64,000 nt of DNA from Argyresthia goedartella (GCA_949825045.1 OX463836.1:16778329-16842328), one strand, 5' to 3'; positions 26,337 to 38,045 are shown, numbered from the stretch's first letter. Notes: a model not told the origin generated them from the sequence alone. Translations and numbers: made by a program.

Positions 26337-27718
26337 ATACTATACGAGAATTCTTGGTTACAAGTTTGATTTGAAAATTCTAACATATAAATATTCACAT
26401 AGAAATACGAAAACAAAGCATTAATTCACTTACTTTCCTTCACATTTATGTCTCCGATTACCATGTTAATCAGTCTCCTGCTCCTGGAATACATCTCACA
26501 GCTTTAACCACTAATTATCACTGGGAATTCGATAAAAACGCAAATTTACGCGCCAGTTGCGGGCGCGTTTTTTCGGTAGTTATTGTCGTCAAGTGGAACG
26601 CGGGCACGCGGGGGAACAGCGTGAACCGCGAGTGCGCAGATAATTGGTTTTAGAAGTATAACTTTAAGCGAGCAGTACTAATAGAGTTACAGCCAAAAAC
26701 GATTATGATGCTTCTAGTAGCTTTTAGCTGTAAGAAATTGTGTAATTTTTGAGTAAAGGCTTAGTGCAAGAATGTCTTAAGCTCAGTTTGGTGGTTTATG
26801 CAGAAGAATAAATATCATCGGTTCTTGTCAACTTTACTTCAAAAACCAACTAAGTATAGTTTGTTGCTTTTAGCAGTAATAATAAAAACACTTTACTCTT
26901 AACACACAACTGCCAGAACATGTTAAGTAGCGGATAACAGGTTTTTCCTGAATAAGAAAACAAAAATATTGATTTAAGTTGCTGTTAAGAGCTTTTGCCT
27001 GTACGTAATTTTGGAAATGTATAAAAATAAGGTCTCTTGACAAAATCTAACTCGTCAGCGGATAACCGTATAAAAAGAAGGGTTTTACCATCTTAAAGAT
27101 CTCGGAAAGACGATTCTAACAGTATGCGTAACTCATTTTTGAAATTTAACGCCCTTAGTTGGTTCTAGCTGTAATCCGTCGATATGTTGGTTACCGCCTG
27201 AGTATTGTTGTTATTATGAATTAACTATCAGATATATATTTTTGTATTTTTATGTTGCTGTCACAAGTTACTCTTGGACCTGTGGATTCTTGGGACGGCA
27301 CAGGTTTATCATACTTGTCTCAAGAAACCTGTTCTTTAAAGCAACATGGGACAAAAAAAAACGAAAAAAAAATACACCAGTGTCATCGCGATCTAATGAA
27401 TTCAATAACAACGCTAAAATGGTGAAAAATCTCCCTATTAAAAAAAAACAGCGCACTAAACAAAAACTTGTACAAAAAATGATGATTAATTAAATTAATT
27501 CGAGAGAGTACAAGAATTAAGACATTTCGTTAGCAAAATTGTATTTTCTAGATTTATTAAAAATCTAACTTGGGACAAACCGATCCCATTATATATAGTT
27601 AAATTGGGACAGCAATCAAAATATATATAAGTTGGGAACGTGGGGCAAATCAGCAAATAAATATCTAATCAAAACTAATTAAAATAAATTCAATAAACAC
27701 GCTACAATTACCATAAAT
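26337..27718. other. Mostly unannotated AT-rich region
   Basis: No transposon coding frame is seen. The part at 26540-26640 is locally GC- and CpG-rich, unlike its surroundings, and precedes a possible first coding exon on the minus strand. 27240-27493 has an 83-codon plus-strand frame with a Lys-rich tail that I do not support as a gene. Homopolymer A runs occur near 27352-27372. Confidence 0.4.
26434..26464 (-). CDS. Candidate first coding exon of a host gene (very short)
   Basis: On the minus strand an ATG at 26464 opens ten codons (MVIGDINVKE) and is followed in phase 1 by a consensus donor GTAAGT at 26433-26428. Upstream lies the only locally CpG-rich stretch of this region. A gene running leftwards would have Gypsy-A in its first intron. 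No downstream exon could be found, so this is a weak candidate. Confidence 0.25.
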
Positions 27719-27996
27719 CTCTTTATTAAAAATTAAATCAACATATAATCAAATGGAAGATATCTCTTTTCATATATCTTTATTAAAAATTAAATCAACT
27801 TATAATCAAATGGAAGATATCTCTTTTCATATATCTTTATTAAAAATATATCAACACAATAATCAAATAGAAGATATCCCTTTACATATATGTTTATTAA
27901 AAAATAAATCAACACAAAAATCAAATATAACCAAATAGAAGATATCTCTTTACATATATCTTTATCAAAAATTAAATCAACATAATAATCAAATAC
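27719..27996. repeat. AT-rich tandem repeat, about 57-bp period
   Basis: Four to five diverged copies of a unit containing AAATGGAAGATATCTC and TTTATTAAAAATTAAATC. Exact spacing between two copies of AAATGGAAGA is 57 bases (27751, 27808). Open frames on both strands here are repeat-derived. Confidence 0.85.
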
Positions 27997-28020
27997 AAGC
28001 ATATATACCTAATCAAATTT

Positions 28021-29304
28021 TTAACCAACAATGTCCTTAAAAGTATGAAGACCTTTTCTGATACTTGGCTGCAATAGTTTTTGTACGACTTCCGCTTCAC
28101 TTACTTGCATTTTGTCCTCTATGACTGGGAAAATAAAGGTGTTTTCAGATTTTTGGCCCTTTCTCATAAATTTGCATGCAAATTGTACTTCTTCAATTTG
28201 GGCAATAAAATATTTCTCAGTCTGTTTTTTTGATTCTCTGTTGTAATTATTTACAAAAAAAGATGATTTTGTATAATATGTTTTCAGTGTTAGTATTTTC
28301 GTTATTTTCATAGTTAAGATTATTATTTTCGTGGCTTTTGTGATCTACGTGGCAATTTTCCGGGTGTTTGCTATCTTTGTTTTTTCCGGCTTCATTGTTT
28401 ATATATCCTTGTTCTGTCGGTGTTAATTATTTTTATTTTCCCTTTCTTAGTCTTCATTTTCTCGGTGCATATCATTTTCCTCACTTTCTTCATCCTCATT
28501 ATCTTGTTTATCATTTATAAATTCGTCAAAAAGCGGATCTCCTTCATGGTTGTCCTCTTCAGAACTGCAAGAGCTCCTATCAACACATTCTTGGAACATA
28601 ATAGATTCTAGATCTATTAAGATCTAGAATTGTTGTTCAATTGAGTTTCGATCTCCTTTTCTTGGTAGATGGATCTTTTTATCTAGTTTTCTCTAACATT
28701 TCCACAATTGTTTGAGACCAAAGTTCACCAAATGAGTTCTCTTCCTGACGTTTTCTTTGTGGCAGACTATTCAATATCGCTTGAGGGTCTAGAGCAATAA
28801 TTCCAGAAGCCCTAAAACCTGATATTGGATTTGTAGACATACCGTCCAATGTCTTTTTTAATATACTCGGAAACCTGTCTTTTGAAAGGGTTCCTTTGTT
28901 TTTTAATTTCCATTCTGTCAATACCATTCTCCATTCTGACTTGAAACTCTTAAACACTGCAACGTCCAGCGGCTGACAAAGGTGAGTGGAGTTTGGAGGC
29001 AGAAGAACAAAGCGGGTGTTGTTCTCTTCACACTTTTTAATAGTGCTTAGTGAAATGTGAGAACTTAAATTATCTCCTACAATGAGTTTCAGAGAAGGAC
29101 CGCCATTTTTGCTGTCAACTTGTTTGCAATAGGGTAAAAGTATTGTGTCAAACCAGTCCTCAAATAACACTCCATCAAACCACCCAGATCTTGATCTGTT
29201 GTATCTTGCTTCATTCGGGCCGTTGGCCAGGTTGAGTGTAGGTGTTCTGCTTTGTAAACTATGAACGGGGGCAACATTTTACCCCTAGCAGTGCCAGCAA
29301 ACAT
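28021..29304 (-). pseudogene. pogo-like (DDE_1) transposase relic
   Basis: Minus-strand remnants of one transposase. 29089-29304 begins with MFAGTARGKMLPPFIVYKAEHL, the block around the first catalytic region. 28679-29170 carries LIVGDNLSSHIS (second Asp) and LPPNSTHLCQPLDVAVFKSFK (third Asp), then ISGFRASGIIALDP. An acidic linker follows (about 28450-28605, EDNHEGD). 28021-28311 encodes a C-terminal YFIAQIEEVQFACKFMRK to FPVIEDKM block seen in jerky/pogo-derived proteins. Frameshifts near 29160 and stops around 28610-28680 separate the parts. The N-terminal DNA-binding half is not found. Confidence 0.82.
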
Positions 29305-29831
29305 GACAGATGTACTACTCTTTGAATGATCGATGACCCTATCAACTCTTTTACTTCCTTGCTAAAACCATTTTTATTAGAAAAAAGACCGTATCTCGTT
29401 TAATATTTAATATCATCCCAGTATCGCAAACGATTAAAGGACACTAAACTTGTGAGGTTTCATGGAAAAAAAAATATCAACACTGACTTCACCCGTTTAC
29501 TATTTAGAAACAGAAGTTTATGAGTCACAAAAAGATAAATTTTACCTGTGATTTCCTTCGGCGTTTTCTTATGTTTGTAACAATGCAACCTCTTTTTCTC
29601 AATATTTTATCGTTAGAGTGGTTCAAAACGCATTGACAGATTGACCATAGACTAAAGAGTCGAATGTTGCCAGAGTCATTTCTAAACCTACCCGCAATTG
29701 TCCCAAATATCCACGGTGACCCAAGTATCCACGTTTTACGGTATACCTATATAAGAAAAACCTTCTGGCAACGCTGTTTGTGACAGATGTTAATGTCAAA
29801 TTTGAAAAAGTTGGCTAATGTGTTGGTTGTT
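29305..29831. other. Unassigned sequence
   Basis: No coding similarity and no clear repeat boundaries. It may be the degraded 5' part of the pogo-like element. Confidence 0.35.
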
Positions 29832-29932
29832 TTGGTGGATCAAGCTGCGGCTGAAACCTAAATATACGTTTGCCACCCTTTGGGGGGAAAACGTTGCTAT
29901 TTAGGTGTTCGAGCCTTCGCTTGATCCACCTG
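29832..29932. repeat. Foldback repeat copy 1
   Basis: About 100 bp starting GGTGGATCAAGC and ending GCTTGATCCACC, with inner arms CCTAAATA/TATTTAGG, so it folds on itself. Its left half (to about 29893) is found again in inverse orientation at 31675-31737. Confidence 0.7.
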
Positions 29933-30552
29933 TGAGAGGTGTTTATAATCTGCCGGCGATGACTAGACTTAATGTGTAGGCACATATGAGGGCACTTTAA
30001 AATGATAACACAATTAGGCAAGGTAGATAGATATAAAATTATAGTTGTTCAGACTAGAATATGTAGTCTTTACATTAATTAAACTTAACTTTACGAATCT
30101 TTCGAGACAGACGGATAATTTTGTAACAATAACATTTTTAATCATAGTGGTAAGATTGATTGACTAAGACTGATAGCTCTATTATTATTATTAACAGGTA
30201 TCTCCTTAAAATATAATTTTATAAACGTGTTTACTCCTTCAATTTCCTCTTTTAACCCTAGAGTACTAATATGTTTTTTTACTGCTTAGTACTATTCATC
30301 GCTTGGGAGGCTACTTTTTCAAAATCAAGTAGTATTTTTTAATTTCTTTATTTAAGTATAAAAAAAACTTTAAATAATAGGCCCTACCTTTGCCTTTCTA
30401 AATATAATAATAAAGACAAACCTTTCTAAATCAAAAAAATCACAAATGGTGCTTCAAACGTAACATATACTATTTTTTTTTGGCAAAACATCACTAAAAA
30501 AATAAATGACAAAATATTATTTTTTGTAACATCTTAAAAACTAAACATTTTT
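29933..30552. other. Unassigned AT-rich sequence
   Basis: I see no gene or repeat boundary here. It lies downstream of the piggyBac-like transposase relic and may be part of that element. Confidence 0.35.
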
Positions 30553-31607
30553 CTAAAAGAACCATGGCAGTCTGTTGAGATCATTAAAACAAAACTTACA
30601 ATTAGCATGACAATTTTTATGGCACATAATTTTAAAGTTAGTCTTTTTATTTCTTATTACAAGAAAAGCAATTAGGCGATCGATGTTCCATACAATATGA
30701 TTTTTGCATTTCGCACAGTAATATGCACTCATGTGTCTTTTTTTGCAGGGCAGAAGTTGCACATGCTTCTCTTTCCTTTTATATATTATTTTCTTCCACA
30801 TTTTGTGCATTCTCTTTATCTAAAACGTCATCGATAGCCTCTCTCACTCGTTTTCTCAAATTTGGTCTTTCTTCGCCACGATTGACACACCATGGACGGA
30901 TCAAATCATCACTTAGTGCTTTCATGTACTGTCTTCTATTCATTGGCTTTATTTTTCGTGTTCTGGAGTTGTCAACATGTATATTATATAGCTATTCAAA
31001 CCCGCCATATTTATCACACCATAAAAAGACAGAGTGACAAACGTCTTGTTTTGCGGTTACAACTCAAATGACCACACATTTGATCAAATGTGTCGACAGC
31101 GCCTTTAGTCTTATTGTAAGACGTAATTATAAATGGTTTCTTTGACACAGGATCAATAGCTGCCTCATCGTGCATCGTAGATATAAGAAGAACAGTTTTC
31201 TGAGGCTTAGGTTTGAAGCTAACTAGAGTAAGTTTATCATGAAAGCCAAACATTGACGTGCCCAAACGTCTGGATGTATTATGCTTGAATTCGTTCGGTA
31301 TTTATTTTTTGTTGGCTTTAATGGTCCCCAAAAAAGGCAGTCTGTATGGGTCAGCAAGAAGTTGTTCGGCTAAAGGCACAGATGTAAACCAAATGTCTGC
31401 AGTAATGTTACGATTACTGCCATGAATTGTCTGTGTCAGCAATTTGCAATAATGAGTACCTAGAGCATCGAACATATATCTGCTGTTCACATCACAAGCT
31501 AGGATTATTTTCAGTCCGTACTTTGCTGGTTTGTTGGGGATATACATCCTGAAAGGGCACCTGCCACGAAACCCAAGTAATTGCTCATCTATTGTAACGG
31601 GGATGAT
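30553..31607 (-). pseudogene. piggyBac-like transposase relic
   Basis: Minus-strand fragments in three frames. From about 31607, DEQLLGF (first catalytic Asp) leads into 31302-31547 (MYIPNKPAKYGLKI, then GSNRNITADIWFTSVPLAEQLL with the second Asp). 31014-31265 has LLISTMHDEA, KPFIITSYNKTKGAVDTFDQM (third Asp) and NRKTRRLSL. 30553-30810 is a Cys-rich C-terminus (YYCAKCKNH, MCHKNCHANCKFC). All three catalytic aspartates can be recognised, but frameshifts and the missing N-terminus make it non-functional. TTAA-flanked termini were not identified. Confidence 0.85.
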
Positions 31608-31944
31608 GTTGTTAAATCAGTCAAAGTCATTGGTTCAGTAATTCTAGTTATAGGCAACACACTTAGCTTATAGAAACGTTTTCCCCCCCGAAGGGTAGCA
31701 AACGTATATTTAGGTTTCAGCCGTAGCTTGAACCACTTGAGATGACATCTTATGAATTCCTCACTCACACTGCTATATTTTCGTGTATGTGTGTATAAAC
31801 TAGCAGTCAAATCCTATTGCTGTCTTGCTCACTCACAAAGCAGCGTACGGGCAGCGGCGCGATGGTGCCGCCGTGCCTGCCAGTACCTAGATGAATGAGC
31901 CGGCAAGGACTCGATCACCGAAACGACACTGAGCCTGACTGACG
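31608..31944. repeat. Foldback repeat copy 2 and unassigned flank
   Basis: 31675-31737 is the inverse copy of 29832-29893 with a few mismatches (AAACGTATATTTAGGTTTCA shared). The rest, up to the satellite, shows no coding similarity. Confidence 0.55.
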
Positions 31945-34681
31945 TACTGGCCCAGCCGAGTGCGCGCGCCGAGCCGCCACCCAGAAGGTGAAGATGACAT
32001 CGGGCTTGGACGTGGAGGCCAGTGCGCAGGCGCCGGCCCAGGCGAGCACGTTGGCTCAGGGGAGTGCGCGCGCCGAGCCGCCACCCAAAAGGTCAAGATG
32101 ACATCGGGCTTGGACGTGGAGGCCAGTGCGCAGGCGCCGGCCCAGGCCGGCCCGGCGCAACCAAGATCGTCAAGATGACAGATGGCGGCAAAGTATGGGC
32201 GAGCTATCGAGCTCGGACATGGAGGCGAGTGCGCCGGCGCCGCAGCGAAGGCAATCCGGCGCGCGCCAAGTCGCCACCAAGGTCAAGATGACATCAGGCT
32301 TGGACGTGGAGGCGAGTGCGCTGGCGCCGGCCCAGGCAAGTGCGTCGGCCCAGGCGAGTGCGCGCGCCGAGCCGCCACCAAGATCGTCAAGATGACAGAT
32401 GGCAGCAGTAGTTTGGGCGAGCTATCGAGCTCGGACATGGAGGCGAGTGCGCCAGCGCCGCCGCGAAGGCGATCCGGCGCGCGCCAAGTCGCCACCAAGG
32501 TCACATCGGGCTTGGACGTGGAGGCCAGTGCGCAGGCGCCGGCCCAGGCCGGCCCGGCACAACCAAGATCGCCAAGATGACAGATGGCGGCAAAGTTTGG
32601 GCGAGCTATCGAGCTCGGACATGGAGGCGAGTGCGCCGGCGTCGCAGCGAAGGCAATCCGGCGCGCGCTAAGTCGCCACCAAGGTCAAGATGACATCAGG
32701 CTTGGACGTGGAGGCGAGTGCGCTGGCGCCGGTCCAGGCGAGTGCGTCGGCCCAGGCGAGTGCGCGCGCCGAGCCGCCACCAAGATCGTCAAGATGACAG
32801 ATGACAGCAGTAGTTTGTGCGAGCTATCGAGCTCGGACATGGAGGCGAGTGCGCCGGCGCCGCCGCGAAGGCGTTTCGGCGCGCGCCAAGTCGCCACCAA
32901 GGTCACATCGGGCTTGGACGTGGACGCCAGTGCGCAGGCGCTGGCCCAGGCGAGTGCGCCGGCCCAGGGGAGTGCGCGCGCCGAGCCGTTACCAATATCG
33001 TCAAGATGACAGATGGCGGCAGCAGTTTGGGCGAGCTATCGAGCTCGGACATGGCGGCGAGTAAAGCGAAGGCAAACTGGCGCGCGCCAAGTCGCCAAAA
33101 AGATGACATCGGGCTTGGACGTGGAGGCGAGTGCGCCGGCCCAGGCGAGAGCGCCGGCCCAGGGGAGTGCGCCGGTCGAGAAGGAAGATGACATCGGGCT
33201 TGGACGAGGAGGCGCGTGCGCTGGCGCCGGCCCAGGCGAGTACGTCGGCCCAGGCGAGTACGTCGGCCCAGGCAAGTGCGCGCGCCGAGCCGCCACCCAG
33301 AAGGTCAAGATGACATCGAGCTTGGACGTGGAGGCCAGTGCGCAGGCGCCGGCCCAGGCGAGCACGTCGGCTCAGGTGAGCGCGCCGAGCCGCCACCCAG
33401 AAGATTAAGATGACATCGGGCTTGGACGTGGAGGCCAGTGCGCAGGCGCCGGCCCAGGCCGGCCCGGCGCAACCAAGTTCGTCAAGATGACAGATGGCGG
33501 CAAAGTTTGGGCCAGGAGGCGATGGACATTGAAATTTTTAACTTTCTTTTTATGTATAATGCTTTTTATGTTGCTTCTTCATCATTATTATTTCTTTGAT
33601 ATTTAAACTATTATAAAAGATGTTTTTACTAAATTAGGAAACTGTAGGTCTATGTTTTATAAAGAGTTTATGTATTGTATACAAATATGTAAGACTGTTT
33701 GTTTCTGAATAAATAAAACAATAAAACAAAACAAGACATGGAGGCGAGTGCGCCGGCGCCGCAGCGAAGGCTATTTGGCGCGCGCCAAGTCGCTACCAAG
33801 GTCAAGATGACATCAGGCTTGGACGTGGAGGCGAGTGCGCTGGCACCGGCCCAGGCGAGTGCGTCAGCCCAGGCGAGTGCGCGCGCCAAGTCGCCACCAA
33901 GGTCACATCGGTCTTGGACGTGGAGGCCAGTGCGCAGGCGCTCGCCCAGGCGAGTGCGCCGGCCCAAGGGAGTGCTCCGGCCCAGGCGAATGCGCGCGCC
34001 GAGCCGCCACCATGATCTTCAAGATGACAGATGGCGACAGCAGTTTGGGCGAGCTATCGAGCTCGGACATGGAGGCGAGTGCGCCAGCGCCGCAGCGAAG
34101 GCAATGCGGCGCGCGCCAAGTCGTCACCAAGGTCAAGATGACATCGGGCTTGGACGTGGAGGCGAGTGCGCTGGCGCCGGCCCAGGCGAGTGCGTCGGCC
34201 CGGGCGAGTACGCGCGCCGAGCCGCCACCAAGATCGTCAAGATGACAGATGGCGGCAGTAGTTTGGGCGAGCTATCGAGCTCGGACATGGAGGCGAGTGC
34301 GGCGATCCGGCGCGCGCCAAGTCGCCACCAAGGTCAAGATGACATCGGGCTTGGACGTGGAGACCAGTGCGCTTGCGCCGGCCCAGGCGAGTGCGTCGGC
34401 CCAGGCGAGTGCGCGCGCCGAGCCGCCACCAAGATCGTCAAGATGACAGATGGCGGCAGTAGTTTGGGCGAGCTATCGAGCTCGGACATGGAGGCGAGTG
34501 CGCCGGCGCCGCCGCGAAGGCGATCCGGCGCGCGCCAAGTCGCCACCAAGGTCACATCGGGCTTGGACGTGGAGGCCAGTGCGCAGGCGCAGGCTCAGGC
34601 GAGTGCGCCGGCCCAGGGGAGTGCGCCGGCCCAGGCGAGTGCGCGCGCCGAGCCGCCACCAAGATCGTCAAGATGACAGAT
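31945..34681 (+). repeat. GC-rich higher-order satellite, left block
   Basis: Two related units of about 105-120 bp alternate. One begins GATGACATCGGGCTTGGACG and contains one to four copies of an 18-bp module (GGCCCAGGCGAGTGCGTC). The other begins GATGACAGATGGCGGC and carries GGGCGAGCTATCGAGCTCGG. Both end in GCCGCCACCAAG-type sequence. G+C is far above the surroundings. The absence of AT-rich stops keeps long frames open on both strands, all with Ala/Arg/Pro/Ser low-complexity products. I treat none as a gene. It is interrupted by a short insert at 33513-33735 and ends at the LINE insertion. Confidence 0.9.
33513..33735 (+). mobile_element. AT-rich retroposed fragment in the satellite
   Basis: About 220 bp, sharply AT-rich and unlike the satellite, ending GAATAAATAAAACAATAAAA, so it looks like the 3' end of a plus-strand transcript or LINE. 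Satellite sequence flanks it on both sides and about 15 bases of the unit are missing at the joint. Confidence 0.65.
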
Positions 34682-36621
34682 TCCATGCAAAGTCATCAGC
34701 CAGTCGCCAAGCCTGTACTCTGGTACCGCTGAACACCTGTTCTTGGAGATTTGCTTGCGTCACAATAAAGTCCTCCTGGGTGTCTATTATAGCCCCTCTC
34801 TTCGCATTGACTATTTTAGCTCATTTGAAACCCTCCTCAATAATCTGACTCCTCTTTATAGCGACACCCTAATTCTCGGAGACTTTAACACTTGCCTTCT
34901 CAAAAATAACGGTCGCTCAGCAAAGCTGAAATCTCTTGTTAGTTCTTTAAACTTACACATCCTTCCCCTGGGTGCCACCCACTTTCAACCACACTGCACC
35001 CCTTCTCTTCTTGATCTGATGATTACTTCTAACATATCCAAGGTTGCTGTGGATGGCCAACTTAATGCCCCCTTCTCCTATCATGATTTGATTTACCTTT
35101 CATTCAAGTTAAGGCCTCCCAAGCGCGCAGCTAAATTCCTTGACATACGTAGCTTCAAGGGCATGGATCTTAATCCCTTAAATCAGATGCCGCCTCTGTT
35201 GACTGGTCCCCTGTCGTTGATAGCGAGGCCGTTGAAGACAAAGTCCGGAACTTTAACTCTATTGTCCTGAGCTTATTTGATAAGCACGCTCCGGTCAAGA
35301 GGGTTAAGGTTAAGCACCTACCTGCGCCGTGGCTTACTGACACCATCAAGGGTCTGATGGCCAAGAGAAACCGTGCCAAGAGGAGATATAAGTTGGTTCC
35401 GACTGATGAGAACATTTTAGTTTTCAAACGCCTCCGTAATCTTTGCACTCGTCTGTGTCGTAATGCCAAACGTCGTCACATCTACGAGTGTATTGAGAGC
35501 TATACTCCAGCACAGGTTTGAAAATTCCTGAAGACTCTTGGTGTAGGTAAGTCTCAGGACTTGGCTGCTGGAAATGTCGACCTTAACGGTCTCAACTATT
35601 TCTTTGCCATCCCCCCTGTCGTGATGGACCCCCTCGTTAAGGAAGCCACCCTTCGTAACCTACGGTCCAAGACCACAGCCCACAGTTCACCCTTCAACTT
35701 TAACCATGTCGGAATCGGCGCAGTAAGGAAGGCAATATTAGCGATCTCTTCAAAGGCCATAGGTGAGGACAAGATCTGTTATCAGAAGATAACCACCATT
35801 ATCGATGAGCTATTACCTATCATCACCCACATAATGAATGTGTCGCTTGAACAATCTTGCTTCCCCACTCAGTGGAAACAGGCACTTGTGATTCCCCTAC
35901 CTAAAACGTCCAATCCCGTCGCCTTTAAAGAATTCCGTCCCATATCTATTCTGCCTATCCTCTCCAAAGTCCTGGAATCAATTGTTCACATCCAGCTCTC
36001 CTCCTACCTTTCCTCAAATAACTTATTAAACCCCCATCAATCAGGTTTCAGGCCGGGTCACAGCACTACCACGGCTCTGTTTAAAGTCACTGACGATATT
36101 CAATCGGCTATGGATCAGAAGCAGCTTATGGTCCTTACACTGCTTGATTTCAGTAGCGCCTTCAACTGCGTCGATTTCGATATCCTGGTTGAAATTCTAA
36201 AGTCGCTTAAAGTCTCCTCGCACTCGGCTCGCTGGTTTGACTCCTACCTGAGAGACCGCCAGCAGCGCATTAAGTCTGAGGAGATCTCCACGGACTGGTG
36301 TGAGCTCTCCACGGGTGTCCCGCAGGGTGGTATCCTTTCTCCTCTCCTCTTCTCAGTATTCATAAACTCCATATCTGACGTTCTTAGTTCTTCTTATCAT
36401 CTCTACGCAGATGACCTCCAAATATATCGGCACTTCTCTCCGTGTGATGTGAAACTGACTGTAGAGGCGTTGAATGCTGACCTCGACAACATCAGAAAAT
36501 GGGCTATTTCATATGGGCTGCAAGTCAACCCGGGAAAATCTCAAGCCATGATTATGGGTACACGACATTCGCTTAACTTGCTACAGAATTCGCCCGTCGA
36601 TCCTGTATTGTATGATGGTAC
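34682..36621 (+). pseudogene. LINE endonuclease (C-terminal part) and reverse transcriptase
   Basis: Frames 34743-35270 encode the end of an AP-type endonuclease (VLLGVYYSPSLRIDYF, LILGDFNTCLL, SLLDLMITS, SYHDLIYLSF). After a frameshift near 35190 and a stop at about 35519 the reverse transcriptase runs to 36621: FRPISILPILSKVLE, NPHQSGFRPGHSTTTAL, LLDFSSAFNCVD, STGVPQGGILSPLLFSVF and the catalytic YADDLQIY. The frame then enters the BEL2 LTR and stops. The C-terminal part resumes at 42936. The element would reverse-transcribe its RNA at the target site; this copy is broken by BEL2 and at least two small lesions. Confidence 0.88.
36617..36621. other. BEL2 target-site duplication, left copy (GGTAC)
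   Basis: GGTAC precedes the BEL2 left LTR and recurs at 42931-42935 after the right LTR. Five-base duplications fit the BEL/Pao superfamily. Confidence 0.92.
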
Positions 36622-36828
36622 TGTAATTATTTGAAAATGATGAGATTCTTGGGAAATTGAAAAAATAAACGCAGCACGATATGTAGTTCTCACAGATTAT
36701 ATAATTATATATATTATTAATATATATATTATATAATAAGAGAAAAAACGCCTGACTGAAAAACAACAGCAACGACACATTGAGTACTTATTGCTAGTTA
36801 CGAAGTCACAGGCGCTTGATTTACAACA
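36622..36828 (-). repeat. BEL2 3' LTR
   Basis: Plus-strand edges TGTAATTATTTG and TTTACAACA. It is 35 bases longer than the other copy because of an AT-rich run near 36697-36735. Confidence 0.93.
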
Positions 36829-38045
36829 TGCGCCACCACGTTGAAAGCTTTGCTTTCAACCTCTACGATATCTTCTGGGAGAGGACAAATCCGCGAGAAT
36901 GATCGCCGTACAACTCCACCAGCGGTTTTGATGTCTGCTACACGACTGATTCCGTCGCGACCAGGAAAGACTGCCACTATTCTTCCAAGTCTCCATTTCA
37001 AAGGAGACATATTATCATCCTTAAGTATTACCATTGAATTAATTTTCAAGTTATGGTTGTTCTTCTGCCATTTGGTTCGATGTTGCAGTTGCGACACATA
37101 TTCTTTATACCATCTGGTCCAAAAATGCTGCCTCAATTGTTCTATGCGTTGATAACGGCTGAGATGAGTGGTGGAGTACTCCATGAGATCTTTCGTCGGC
37201 AATGAAGTAATAGGACGTCCGATAAGAAAATGACCTGGTGACAGCGGCGTCAAATCTTCACGGTCCGTCGACATCGGTGTGAGCGGCCTCGAATTAAGAA
37301 TGGCTTCGATTTGGGTTAGAGTAGAATTTAATTCCTCATAAGTAAGGTTACATTGTCCCAACACTCGTTGTAAATGAAATTTAGTCGACTTAACCCCTGC
37401 CTCCCAAAGTCCTCCAAAGTGTGGTGAGTACGCAGGAATAAATTTAAAATTAATGCCGTCATTGGCAACCTCCTCTGAAAGCGAACTGCAATTGTCCTTA
37501 ATGAATTTAGAGATATCATTATACGCCCCTGTGAATGAAGTACCATTGTCTGAGTAAAGATTTTGGGGTTTGCCCCTCCGTGACATAAATCGACGCAACG
37601 CCAGTAAAAAATTGTTGCTAGTTAAGTCGCCAACTAATTCTAAGTGAATGGCCTTGACGCTGAAGCATATGAAAATCACTATATAAGTTTTAACTATTCG
37701 ACAGCCTCTACCTTGACGACTTGCAATTGAAATAGGGCCAGCGTAATCCATACCTACATTTATAAAAACTTGACCCGGTACGAGACGAGTAGCAGGTAAA
37801 TTTCCCATTAATGGGTTGACAGTGCGACCTATCAAGCGCACACAGCGAACGCATCGCCTGTAACAAGCTTTCGCTAATCCCTGGCCGCCTATGGGCCAAT
37901 ACCTATCCTTGATACTGTACAACAATAATTGAGGTCCGGCGTGCATAAGCCGCTTGTGTTCTAACTCGAAAATTAACCTTGTAAGTGAATGAGTGGACTG
38001 TAGTAGTATTGGGTGTTTCTTTTCATATGAAAAATCCGAATTAGC
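36798..38045 (-). CDS. BEL2 integrase region of pol (after a premature stop)
   Basis: The same frame as the upstream pol ORF continues after a TAA at 38046-38048. An HHCC zinc domain (ELEHKRLMHAG, then CYRRCVRCVRL) is followed by the catalytic core with DYAGPI, LYSDNGTSFTGA and FGGLWEAGVKSTKFH (D, D, E), then a C-terminal domain (MVILKDDNMSPLKWRLGRI, RVADIKTAGG). The first internal ATG gives 382 residues from 37946. Its stop lies inside the 3' LTR at 36798. No other lesion was noticed. Confidence 0.88.
   Translation of the reverse strand, partial: ANSDFSYEKKHPILLQSTHSLTRLIFELEHKRLMHAGPQLLLYSIKDRYWPIGGQGLAKACYRRCVRCVRLIGRTVNPLMGNLPATRLVPGQVFINVGMDYAGPISIASRQGRGCRIVKTYIVIFICFSVKAIHLELVGDLTSNNFLLALRRFMSRRGKPQNLYSDNGTSFTGAYNDISKFIKDNCSSLSEEVANDGINFKFIPAYSPHFGGLWEAGVKSTKFHLQRVLGQCNLTYEELNSTLTQIEAILNSRPLTPMSTDREDLTPLSPGHFLIGRPITSLPTKDLMEYSTTHLSRYQRIEQLRQHFWTRWYKEYVSQLQHRTKWQKNNHNLKINSMVILKDDNMSPLKWRLGRIVAVFPGRDGISRVADIKTAGGVVRRSFSRICPLPEDIVEVESKAFNVVAHVVNQAPVTS

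Noticed and set aside
27719..27996. CRISPR-like array
   Set aside because: Repeat copies diverge, there are no unique spacers and the setting is eukaryotic.
27753..28002. Frames over the 57-bp tandem repeat
   Set aside because: The peptides repeat with the DNA unit and occur on both strands; a plain AT-rich tandem repeat explains them.
31887..34848. Many long open frames on both strands in the GC satellite
   Set aside because: They follow from repeat units poor in A/T-rich stop codons, overlap each other in all frames, and give only Ala/Arg/Pro/Ser low-complexity products. The array is better explained as a satellite.
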